Source of the DNA: Streptomyces tsukubensis
GTDB taxonomy: Bacteria > Actinomycetota > Actinomycetes > Streptomycetales > Streptomycetaceae
DNA length: 64,000 nt
Reading direction: 5' to 3'
Assembly: GCF_009296025.1 (NCBI RefSeq)
Contig: NZ_CP045178.1
Coordinates: 6,510,001-6,574,000 of the forward strand
Of this stretch, positions 18,362-25,572 are shown piece by piece. A program made the translations under genes and the position numbers. The first letter of the stretch is position 1. Each line of letters starts with the position of its first letter. Under the pieces are notes generated by a model. The model saw only the letters and a list, made by a program, of their open reading frames with translations, searched no databases and was not told the origin of the DNA.

Positions 18362-18380
18362 CGCGAATATCGCGTTATCT
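18362..18380 (+). promoter_or_regulatory. Candidate promoter and operator upstream of the ABC gene
   Basis: CGCGA-ATA-TCGCG inverted repeat at 18362-18374 directly abuts TTATCT (18375-18380), a plausible -10. About 90 bp before the ABC start codon. No clear -35. Confidence 0.45.
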
Positions 18381-18470
18381 TGCTGCGGTACCCACGGGGT
18401 CCGTCCGTCCCCGAACCGGCGGACGTGTTCCCGCCCGCCGAGCGCGATTCGCACATCCGTGAGAGAAGCG

Positions 18471-20543
18471 ATGATCCAGGCCATCGGACTGACAAGCAGC
18501 GCCCGCCAGGGCCCCACGCCCACCGTCGACGACGTGTCGTTCGAGGCACGCAACGGCCGAGTCACCGCGCTGCTCGGAGGCCCGGAGTCGGGTCGGGCGA
18601 CAGCGCTGAAGCTCATGCTCGAACTGGAGCGGGGACGCGGCGCCACCTATTTCCGAGGGCGTCCCCTCCACCGTATTCCCCACCCTGTACGGGAGGTGGG
18701 CGTGCTGCTCGGAGAGGTCCCCGGACACCCGTCCAGGACCGTACGAGGGCACCTGCGGATGCTCTGCGCCGCGGCGGGTGTTCCCGCGACCCGTGCCGAT
18801 GAGGTGCTGGAGGCCGTCGGCCTCGTGAGCCTGCGCGAACAGCGGCTCGGCACGCTCTCCCGGGGCATGGACCGGCGCCTCGGACTTGCCTGCGCGCTGG
18901 TGGGCGACCCGCACACCCTTGTACTGCTCGACCCGGCGGACGGCCTCTCACCAAGGGAGAGCGACTGGCTGCACCGGACACTGCGGGCACACGCCTCCCT
19001 CGGCGGTACCGTCCTGCTCACCACCGGCGACGCGAAGGAGGCCGCCCGTACGGCGGACCGGGTGGTGACTCTGGAGAGAGGGCGGCTAGTCGCCGACCAG
19101 GAGGCGTCGGAATTCGCCCGCACCAGACTGCGTCCACGAGTGGCTGTCACGACCCCGTACGCGGCCAGGTTCGGCGCGCTGCTGGCCAAGGAGGCCCGGG
19201 TGGATCGCCGTTCGATCGAGATCGTGGCGGAGGAGGGCAACCGCCTCTGCGTCTACGGCGGTAATCGCTCGGAGATCGGCGAGGCCGCCTTCCGGCACGG
19301 CATCCTGCTGCACCAACTCGCCGACGAGACCGGCGACACGGGAACAGCCCTCACGGCCCGTTCTGGCCCGCTGCCCCTTGGAGAGCCGAACCGGGACCCG
19401 GCCACATGGGGAAGGAACCCACCGGGCCGCGCCGGGACCCCCGTGTCGCGGGGGGCGGGGCAGCGCCGGGGCACGGGCGGCGTCTCGCCGACGGCCCGTA
19501 CGACTGCCCCGCCGACGCCCGACGGGGCGCCGCCGGTCGGACGTCTCCACAGGATCGCGGCGGCATTGCGGGTACCGGGCCGCGGGGTCGGAGGAGCACC
19601 GAACCTCGGGACCGGAGGTATGCCGGACCTCGGGGCCGGAGGCGTGCGGGAGTCCGCCACGCCCCGCGGTTCGGCGTCAGGAGGCAGATTCGGTCGGGTG
19701 CTCCGGCGTCACGTGCCCCCTGTCGCCGCCGAACCCGGTTCCCCGCTCCCGCCCCGGATCGCTGTCCACTCCGCGGCGGGCCCGCTGCGACCGCTGCGGT
19801 ACGAGATCCGGCGGACGCTCGGTATCGGAACGGGCCTTCTCACCGCCGCGGTGGTGTTCGTGGTGTCCGCTGTCGTCGCCGTACTCCTGGCCCGCGCCGG
19901 CCACACTCCGCAGGCCAGGCTGCTCGCTGCCTGGCCGCGCGATCTCCCGCTGCCACCGGCGGCGGTCGGGGCGGGGCTGCTGGGGGCGCTGGCGTTCGGG
20001 GACGAGTTCCGCCACCCCGCCCTCGCGGCCGACCGGGGCACCGTGCCACGCCGCCTGGGACTGCTCACCGCCAAACTCGCGGTGTCCGCGGTGGTCGCAC
20101 TGCTGCTCGCGGGCGTGACGGTGCTGTTGGACGCGGCCGTTCTGGGGCTGGTGTACGGCGGGGAGTTGACGAGGGTCCCCGCCGAATTCGTCTCGCAGAG
20201 TGCCAGTTGGGCCGGGCTGGTGATCGGTTGCGCTTGGGCGGGGCTGCTCGCCGCCGGGGTATTCCGTTCGACGGCCGCGGGGCTGGCCGCCGTCGTGGCG
20301 GTACCGGTGCTCGTCATGCCGCTCGTACAGAAGGCCGTCGATGGTTCATCTGTACGTTCAGCGGCGGGTTTTCCCGCGCGGCTGCGTGATCTCACCCTGG
20401 TGGCATGGCCGTCGGGGATGGACAGGTGGCTGGTGGCCGGAGCCCGCTTGCTGGCCCAACCGGAAGGCGGGGCCCTTGTGTTGTCGCTCGGCTCTCTGCT
20501 CTGCGCCTACCTGCTCACGGTGGTCAGAAGCAGGGCCCGGTAG
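18471..20543 (+). CDS. ABC transporter-like protein: degenerate ATPase domain fused to ABC-2-type membrane domain
   Basis: 690 aa. N-terminal ABC domain (1-215), then a Pro/Gly/Arg-rich linker (about 300-430) with the repeated LGTGG/LGAGG pattern, then six predicted membrane helices (about 450-690). The nucleotide-binding motifs are eroded: Walker A is GGPESGRAT (36-44) with Arg42 in place of Lys, the signature is LSRGM (129-133), and Walker B is LVLLDPADGL without the catalytic Glu. ATP hydrolysis is therefore doubtful. Start ATG 18471 follows a GAGAGAAG ribosome binding site. It lies just upstream of whiH. Substrate unknown. Confidence 0.82.
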   Translation: MIQAIGLTSSARQGPTPTVDDVSFEARNGRVTALLGGPESGRATALKLMLELERGRGATYFRGRPLHRIPHPVREVGVLLGEVPGHPSRTVRGHLRMLCAAAGVPATRADEVLEAVGLVSLREQRLGTLSRGMDRRLGLACALVGDPHTLVLLDPADGLSPRESDWLHRTLRAHASLGGTVLLTTGDAKEAARTADRVVTLERGRLVADQEASEFARTRLRPRVAVTTPYAARFGALLAKEARVDRRSIEIVAEEGNRLCVYGGNRSEIGEAAFRHGILLHQLADETGDTGTALTARSGPLPLGEPNRDPATWGRNPPGRAGTPVSRGAGQRRGTGGVSPTARTTAPPTPDGAPPVGRLHRIAAALRVPGRGVGGAPNLGTGGMPDLGAGGVRESATPRGSASGGRFGRVLRRHVPPVAAEPGSPLPPRIAVHSAAGPLRPLRYEIRRTLGIGTGLLTAAVVFVVSAVVAVLLARAGHTPQARLLAAWPRDLPLPPAAVGAGLLGALAFGDEFRHPALAADRGTVPRRLGLLTAKLAVSAVVALLLAGVTVLLDAAVLGLVYGGELTRVPAEFVSQSASWAGLVIGCAWAGLLAAGVFRSTAAGLAAVVAVPVLVMPLVQKAVDGSSVRSAAGFPARLRDLTLVAWPSGMDRWLVAGARLLAQPEGGALVLSLGSLLCAYLLTVVRSRAR

Positions 20544-20586
20544 CGGTCGTTTGTTCTCTTCCTCCACTGAAGTGTGCACAACTCCC

Positions 20587-20613
20587 CAAAGAACGCGCAT
20601 TTCTTTCCGATAA
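20587..20613 (+). promoter_or_regulatory. Sigma-WhiG-type promoter of whiH
   Basis: CAAA at 20587-20590, exactly 15 nt, then TCCGATAA at 20606-20613. The WhiG (FliA-like) consensus in Streptomyces is TAAA-N15-GCCGATAA. It lies 93 nt before the whiH start, and whiH is a known WhiG target, so this is very likely the functional promoter. Confidence 0.88.
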
Positions 20614-20705
20614 GGCGTCAATTGCAGCAGAGTGGACGATCACCCTTTCGTGTGCTTTTCACCAAAGACCTCAAGGGGATTGGAGTCAGCGCCGACAAAG
20701 GATCC

Positions 20706-21590
20706 GTGAGTACCCTTGCGCACACCATGATGACCACCGCCCGTTCGACAGAGTCAGGCCTCCCGGGCCCGGACGCCCTCGACCGCTACTCCTACGCGGA
20801 AACTCCCGCCCCCGACCGAGTCGGCCCACCCGTCTGGGACGGTGGCGACCCGGAGCTGGGGCGCGTCGGTAGGCGTGGTGCCAGCCGCGGCCGCGGACTG
20901 CACGGTCAACTCGTCCAGCAGCTCGGCCAGATGATCGTCTCCGGCGACCTGGGCGCCGACCGCCCGCTCGTTCCGGAGGAGATCGGGCAGCGTTTCGAGG
21001 TGTCGAGGACCGTCGTCCGCGAATCGCTCCGAGTCCTCGAAGCGAAGGGGCTCGTCAGCGCCCGCCCCAATGTCGGCACCAGGGTCAGGCCCGTCAGCGA
21101 TTGGAATCTGCTGGATCCGGACATCATCGAATGGCGGGCGTTCGGGCCGCAGCGGGACGACCAGCGCCGTGAGCTCAGTGAGCTGCGCTGGACGATCGAG
21201 CCCCTGGCCGCCAGGCTCGCCGCAGGACATGGCCGTGAGGACGTGCAGCAGCGCCTCGTCGACATGGTCGAGATCATGGGGCACGCCCTCGGACAGGGGG
21301 ACGGCCTCACGTTCTCCCGCGCCGACGCCGAGTTCCACGCCCTGCTCATCCAGGTCGCGGGCAATCGCATGCTGGAGCACCTCGCCGGCATCGTCTCCTC
21401 CGCGCTGCACGTGTCCGGCGGCCCCGGCACCGGATGTGAGCGTCCGACGGAGGCGTCGATCGCCCACCACGCCCGTATCGCCGACGCCCTCGCGGCCGGC
21501 GACGGTTCCGCGGCGGAGGCGGCCATGCGCCAGCTCCTCACCGTTCACCCCGAGGTCGAGCGTGTGGTGCCCGCCCCCCGCGAGCACTGA
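20706..21590 (+). CDS. whiH: Sporulation transcription factor WhiH (GntR/FadR family)
   Basis: 294 aa. A polar, poorly conserved N-terminus (1-55) is followed by a GntR winged helix (about 60-130: LHGQLVQQLGQMIVSGDLG, IGQRFEVSRTVVRESLRVLE) and an FCD effector domain (about 150-280) with the metal-site histidines in AEFHALLIQVAGN and IAHHARIADAL. WhiH is needed for sporulation septation in Streptomyces and represses its own promoter. The GTG at 20706 has AAAGGA close upstream; ATG 20727 is an alternative. Placement between an ABC gene and hrdB is the arrangement known from S. coelicolor. Confidence 0.95.
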   Translation: MSTLAHTMMTTARSTESGLPGPDALDRYSYAETPAPDRVGPPVWDGGDPELGRVGRRGASRGRGLHGQLVQQLGQMIVSGDLGADRPLVPEEIGQRFEVSRTVVRESLRVLEAKGLVSARPNVGTRVRPVSDWNLLDPDIIEWRAFGPQRDDQRRELSELRWTIEPLAARLAAGHGREDVQQRLVDMVEIMGHALGQGDGLTFSRADAEFHALLIQVAGNRMLEHLAGIVSSALHVSGGPGTGCERPTEASIAHHARIADALAAGDGSAAEAAMRQLLTVHPEVERVVPAPREH

Positions 21591-21708
21591 GGGGGCTTCG
21601 GCGGGGCCGGGGTGCGCGCGGCTCAGATGGCACCGGGCTTTCGTTGGGGAGGGCCCGGTGTGCGTCGCCGCAGGGCGGGCATCCGGCAGCTGTAAGCCGA
21701 GTGAACGC

Positions 21709-21733
21709 GGGCGCGCGAGCGCGGAGCGCGCCC
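21709..21733. terminator. Hairpin after whiH
   Basis: GGGCGCGC (21709-21716) pairs with GCGCGCCC (21726-21733), 9-nt loop. It lies 118 bp after the whiH stop and before the hrdB promoters. Confidence 0.6.
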
Positions 21734-21791
21734 CCGAGGACGAGCGTGTGCCCGCGCATGATGGTGGACGAGATCATTTGCGGTACTGACT

Positions 21792-21820
21792 TTGCCCACT
21801 TTTGATCACCTCCATATATT
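21792..21820 (+). promoter_or_regulatory. Candidate housekeeping promoter of hrdB
   Basis: TTGCCC (21792-21797), 17-nt spacer, TATATT (21815-21820). It lies in an unusually AT-rich patch of an otherwise GC-rich region, 236 nt before the hrdB start. Confidence 0.65.
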
Positions 21821-21861
21821 TTTGAGTGCATACGGGGTGTGACTCGGGCCACGCGGATTGG

Positions 21862-21890
21862 GCGTAACGCTCCTCGTAGCAACGCGATGA
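21862..21890 (+). promoter_or_regulatory. ECF-type promoter of hrdB (ShbA-like)
   Basis: GCGTAAC (21862-21868), 16-nt spacer, CGATGA (21885-21890). hrdB transcription in Streptomyces depends on the ECF sigma factor ShbA, and this -35/-10 form agrees with that promoter as I recall it. Start of transcription would be near 21897, about 160 nt upstream of hrdB. A GTCCAC-A-GTGGAC inverted repeat at 22003-22015 lies in the resulting leader. Confidence 0.75.
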
Positions 21891-22056
21891 CCTAAGAGGT
21901 GACAGTCGAGGAAGGAATGCAGCGCCCCACGGGGACGCTGTTTCAGCTCCGCGGCATCAGCCCGCGCCGTCGGTCATCCCCAGCCGTCGGTCGTCGGCTC
22001 CCGTCCACAGTGGACAGGGGTCGGAAGCCGTTTTCCAACGTGTCGAGAGGTTGTTC

Positions 22057-23607
22057 GTGTCGGCCAGCACATCCCGTACGCTCCCGCCGGAGATCGCCGA
22101 GTCCGAGTCTGTGATGGCGCTCATCGAGCGGGGAAAGGCTGATGGGCAGATCGCCGGCGACGACGTGCGTCGGGCCTTCGAAGCTGACCAGATTCCGGCC
22201 ACTCAGTGGAAGAACGTTCTGCGCAGCCTCAACCAGATCCTGGAGGAAGAGGGTGTGACGCTGATGGTCAGTGCCGCGGAGCCGAAGCGCACCCGCAAGA
22301 GCGTCGCAGCGAAGAGTCCGGCCAAGCGCACCGCCACCAAGACCGTCGCGGCCAAGACGGCCACGGTGAAGAAGACCACCGCGGCCGCCCCCGAGGCGTC
22401 CGTCAGTGGTTTCTCCACCGAGGGCACCGACGCCGTCGACAAGCCCGTCGCGAAGAAGACGGTGGCCAAGAAGGCCACCGTCAAGAAGACCGCGGCGAAG
22501 AAGACCACCGCCAAGAAGTCCGCGGGCAAGAAGGATGTCGACGAGCTCCTGGACGACGACGCCGAGGAGACGCCCGCGACCACGGGCAAGTCCGGATCCG
22601 AGGAGCCCGCCGAGGGCACCGGCGGCGAGAACCAGGGCTTCGTCCTGTCCGACGACGACGAGGACGACGCCCCGGCGCAGCAGGTGGCCGCGGCCGGTGC
22701 CACCGCCGACCCGGTCAAGGACTACCTGAAGCAGATCGGCAAGGTTCCCCTCCTCAACGCCGAGCAGGAGGTGGAGCTCGCCAAGCGCATCGAGGCCGGA
22801 CTGTTCGCCGAGGACAAGCTGGCCAACAGCGACAAGCTGGCGCCGAAGCTCAAGCGTGAGCTGGAGATCATCGCGGAGGACGGCCGCAGGGCCAAGAACC
22901 ACCTCCTGGAGGCCAACCTCCGTCTGGTCGTCTCACTCGCCAAGCGCTACACCGGTCGCGGCATGCTCTTCCTGGACCTGATCCAGGAGGGCAACCTCGG
23001 TCTGATCCGTGCCGTCGAGAAGTTCGACTACACCAAGGGCTACAAGTTCTCCACGTACGCCACCTGGTGGATCCGTCAGGCGATCACCCGCGCCATGGCG
23101 GACCAGGCCCGCACCATCCGTATTCCGGTGCACATGGTCGAGGTCATCAACAAGCTCGCGCGCGTCCAGCGCCAGATGCTCCAGGACCTGGGCCGTGAGC
23201 CCACCCCGGAGGAGCTGGCCAAGGAGCTCGACATGACCCCTGAGAAGGTCATCGAGGTCCAGAAGTACGGCCGTGAGCCCATCTCGCTGCACACCCCGCT
23301 CGGCGAGGACGGTGACAGTGAGTTCGGTGACCTCATCGAGGACTCCGAGGCCGTCGTTCCCGCGGACGCCGTCAGCTTCACCCTGCTTCAGGAGCAGCTC
23401 CACTCGGTCCTCGACACGCTCTCCGAGCGCGAGGCGGGTGTGGTCTCCATGAGGTTCGGTCTCACCGACGGTCAGCCGAAGACCCTCGACGAGATCGGCA
23501 AGGTCTACGGAGTGACGCGTGAGCGCATCCGTCAGATCGAGTCGAAGACGATGTCGAAGCTGCGGCACCCGTCGCGCTCCCAGGTCCTGCGGGACTACCT
23601 CGACTGA
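22057..23607 (+). CDS. hrdB: Principal RNA polymerase sigma factor HrdB
   Basis: 516 aa sigma-70 group 1 factor, essential housekeeping sigma. Start GTG 22057 has GAGAGG 6 nt upstream and gives the known N-terminus [19 protein letters not shown]. Region 1.1 runs to about 80. A Lys/Ala/Thr repeat segment (about 75-165, many KKT and AKK units) is typical of Streptomyces HrdB and varies between species. Region 1.2 begins [16 protein letters not shown]; region 2 has [19 protein letters not shown] and [14 protein letters not shown]; region 4 has [13 protein letters not shown] strong terminator follows. Confidence 0.99.
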   Translation: MSASTSRTLPPEIAESESVMALIERGKADGQIAGDDVRRAFEADQIPATQWKNVLRSLNQILEEEGVTLMVSAAEPKRTRKSVAAKSPAKRTATKTVAAKTATVKKTTAAAPEASVSGFSTEGTDAVDKPVAKKTVAKKATVKKTAAKKTTAKKSAGKKDVDELLDDDAEETPATTGKSGSEEPAEGTGGENQGFVLSDDDEDDAPAQQVAAAGATADPVKDYLKQIGKVPLLNAEQEVELAKRIEAGLFAEDKLANSDKLAPKLKRELEIIAEDGRRAKNHLLEANLRLVVSLAKRYTGRGMLFLDLIQEGNLGLIRAVEKFDYTKGYKFSTYATWWIRQAITRAMADQARTIRIPVHMVEVINKLARVQRQMLQDLGREPTPEELAKELDMTPEKVIEVQKYGREPISLHTPLGEDGDSEFGDLIEDSEAVVPADAVSFTLLQEQLHSVLDTLSEREAGVVSMRFGLTDGQPKTLDEIGKVYGVTRERIRQIESKTMSKLRHPSRSQVLRDYLD

Positions 23608-23627
23608 GTCGTTCGTCCTTGGGTGTC

Positions 23628-23665
23628 GAAGAGGCCCGGAGTCCACCAGGACTCCGGGCCTCTTC
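23628..23665. terminator. Terminator of hrdB
   Basis: Perfect 17-bp stem: 23628-23644 (GAAGAGGCCCGGAGTCC) with 23649-23665, 4-nt loop ACCA, 20 nt after the stop codon. Confidence 0.95.
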
Positions 23666-23845
23666 GCTGTCTCCGGAGGTCTCGTGGGTCTTTCCGAGTA
23701 CCTGGGCGGGAGGCTGTTCGCCGGCGCGTGGACCGGGCGGTCAACCGGGTGCGCCGTTGTGCGCCTCTTCGCGTCGCGGGCGTGCGGGCGTCGGCGAAGT
23801 GGATCACTCTGTGTGTGTCATTGACACCCTGAGTGAGGAGAGAGT

Positions 23846-24679
23846 ATGCGACGCCTTTCAGTCAGGAAGCGGGTGGCGGCGCTGGCCCTGGCCGCGTCCG
23901 CCGCCGTCGCGCCGCTGGCCGCCTCCGTGCCCGCCTCCGCCGACGGAGTGGTCGTGGGGGGCCGCCCGGTCAGTGTCGACGATCATCCATGGGTGGTCGC
24001 CCTCGCCAGCCGTGAGCGCTTCGGGAGCGACAGGTCGGGGCAGTTCTGCGGGGGCGCGGTGATCGGCCGCTCGACCGTGGTCACCGCAGCCCATTGCCTG
24101 AGCGAGAAGGTCCTCGGGGCGCCCGCGGCGGGAGTCGGTGACCTCCGGGTCCTGGTCGGCAGGGACGACTTGGGCGCAGAGACGGGGACCGAGGTGCAGG
24201 TCAGGCGGGTCTGGGTCAATCCCGCCTATGACAAGGACACCAATGAAGGGGATGTCGCCACCCTCACCCTGTCGAAACCGGTCTCCGCGAAGCGCGTGCT
24301 GCCGCTGGCAGGGCGGGGCGACCCGGGCTACCGGCCGGGAACACCGGCCACCGTCTACGGCTGGGGGGACACCACGGGATCGGGCGACTACGCGGGCACC
24401 CTGCACGCCGCCCGGGTGACGGTGCTGCCCGACGGCCCGTGCCAGGAGGCCTATCCGGACGCCTCCGACGGCGCCTACGTCGCGAGGTCCATGCTCTGCG
24501 CCGGGGAGATGCGTGGCGGGCACGACGCCTGTCAGGGAGACAGCGGCGGGCCTCTCGTGGCCGGCGGCCGTCTCGTCGGGCTCGTGTCCTGGGGGAGCGG
24601 CTGCGGGGAGGCGGGCAGCCCTGGCGTCTACACCAGGATCTCCGGTGTGGTCGGGACCGAGGGGCTGAAACGCAGGTGA
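23846..24679 (+). CDS. Secreted trypsin-like serine protease (S1 family)
   Basis: 277 aa. Signal peptide with twin basic start (MRRLSVRKR), hydrophobic core and ASA cleavage near 32. Mature enzyme begins VVVGGRPVS. Catalytic triad: H83 in TAAHCL, D136 in GDVATL, S233 in GDSGGPL. D227, six before the serine, indicates trypsin-like cleavage after Arg/Lys. Cys pairs (68/84, 218 and 229) fit the family. No long propeptide. Ribosome binding site GAGGAGAG at 23836-23843. Extracellular protein degradation is the likely role. Confidence 0.93.
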   Translation: MRRLSVRKRVAALALAASAAVAPLAASVPASADGVVVGGRPVSVDDHPWVVALASRERFGSDRSGQFCGGAVIGRSTVVTAAHCLSEKVLGAPAAGVGDLRVLVGRDDLGAETGTEVQVRRVWVNPAYDKDTNEGDVATLTLSKPVSAKRVLPLAGRGDPGYRPGTPATVYGWGDTTGSGDYAGTLHAARVTVLPDGPCQEAYPDASDGAYVARSMLCAGEMRGGHDACQGDSGGPLVAGGRLVGLVSWGSGCGEAGSPGVYTRISGVVGTEGLKRR

Positions 24680-24815
24680 CCGGGCGGGAGCCCGCGACGC
24701 CCCCCAGGGGCGTACGCGGGCGCCTGACGCCCTCCGGTGGCTTTCCGGTGGCCCGGGGTGCGAATCGTCCCCCAAGGCCTGAGGGGCGGCCTCAGGGGCT
24801 TCCTCGGGCATGAGA

Positions 24816-24857
24816 AACGGGTGGCGCTTCCTGTGTTTCCAGGAAGCGCCACCCGTT
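24816..24857. terminator. Bidirectional terminator between protease and DUF7455 gene
   Basis: Perfect 18-bp stem: 24816-24833 with 24840-24857, 6-nt loop, between convergent genes. Confidence 0.93.
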
Positions 24858-24902
24858 AACCGGTCACACGCCGGAGCTGGCTCGTCGTAATGATGCGAAG
24901 TG

Positions 24903-25133
24903 TCAGCGATCCTCGTCAGTGTCGGATGCGGGAGTGGCCGTGAGCCGCTCCGTCTCGTCCTGTATCTCAGCGGCGATCTTCTTGAGTTCCGGCTCGAACT
25001 TGCGTCCGTGGTGGGCGCAGAAGAGCAGTTCACCGCCGCTCAACAGAACGACGCGCAGGTATGCCTGGGCGCCGCAGCGGTCGCACCGATCAGCGGCCGT
25101 CAGCGGGCTCGCGGGTGTCAGAACAGTAGTCAC
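24903..25133 (-). CDS. Small zinc-ribbon protein (DUF7455-like)
   Basis: 76 aa. The half-site CDRC (17-20) and the later CAHH (39-42) make a probable zinc site. Conserved stretch AQAYLRVVLLSGGELLFCAHHGRK. The family is widespread in actinobacteria and often neighbours hrdB; function unknown. GTG start at 25133 is preceded by AGAAGAGG. Single gene, divergent from parE. Confidence 0.85.
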   Translation of the reverse strand: MTTVLTPASPLTAADRCDRCGAQAYLRVVLLSGGELLFCAHHGRKFEPELKKIAAEIQDETERLTATPASDTDEDR

Positions 25134-25420
25134 GTCGCCTCTTCTCTAGCTCGACGAGCAGTCGTACCAGGGTCAACATCCAACCAGGCCCAAAACGTTC
25201 CCGCTCGTGGCCTTTCCTCAAAAATTCTTTCCGAGGCGGCTGTCTGCTGCCGGTTGGCGGCGAATGTGCCGTATTACAGCGTGTGTGCTTTACGGTTTCG
25301 CGTGGTTTGTGGGGTCGAGTCCTCCCGGCTGGCTTGCCGGTCGTTCTTGAGGACGTGCCCGGAGCCTAAATGGTTCATGCCTGGAAGGGAACGTGATGTG
25401 TGCTTCACTCCATCGAGGGA
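25134..25420. other. Divergent intergenic region upstream of parE
   Basis: No gene supported. AT-rich tracts (AAAATTC near 25219, GTATTACAGC near 25271) are candidate promoter elements for either direction. A GGGGTCGAGTCCTC stretch near 25311 resembles a tRNA T-arm but nothing else of a tRNA is present. Confidence 0.5.
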
Positions 25421-25450
25421 TCGAACGCACGTACGACGCTCGACTAGGCT
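25421..25450 (+). promoter_or_regulatory. Candidate LexA (SOS) box and promoter upstream of parE
   Basis: TCGAACGCACGTACGA (25421-25436) differs at one position from the actinobacterial SOS box TCGAAC-N4-GTTCGA. It overlaps the -35 position of a possible promoter whose -10 is TAGGCT (25445-25450). About 120 nt upstream of parE. Confidence 0.6.
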
Positions 25451-25572
25451 GGGTTTAGAGCGAGGGTGGCGTTACAACGGCTCTACCAGGCCTCGGTACC
25501 CTCTCAGCGGTGTCCCGGTCCGGGACGCGGGGCCCCAAGGCCCCCGATGAAATTCAGCGAGGAGCGAACCGC

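Noticed and set aside
23821..23826. TTGACA as -35 of the serine protease
   Set aside because: It lies 20 bp before the start codon, so the matching -10 would fall inside the coding sequence.
25311..25335. tRNA T-arm-like sequence
   Set aside because: No acceptor, anticodon or D-arm can be folded around it.
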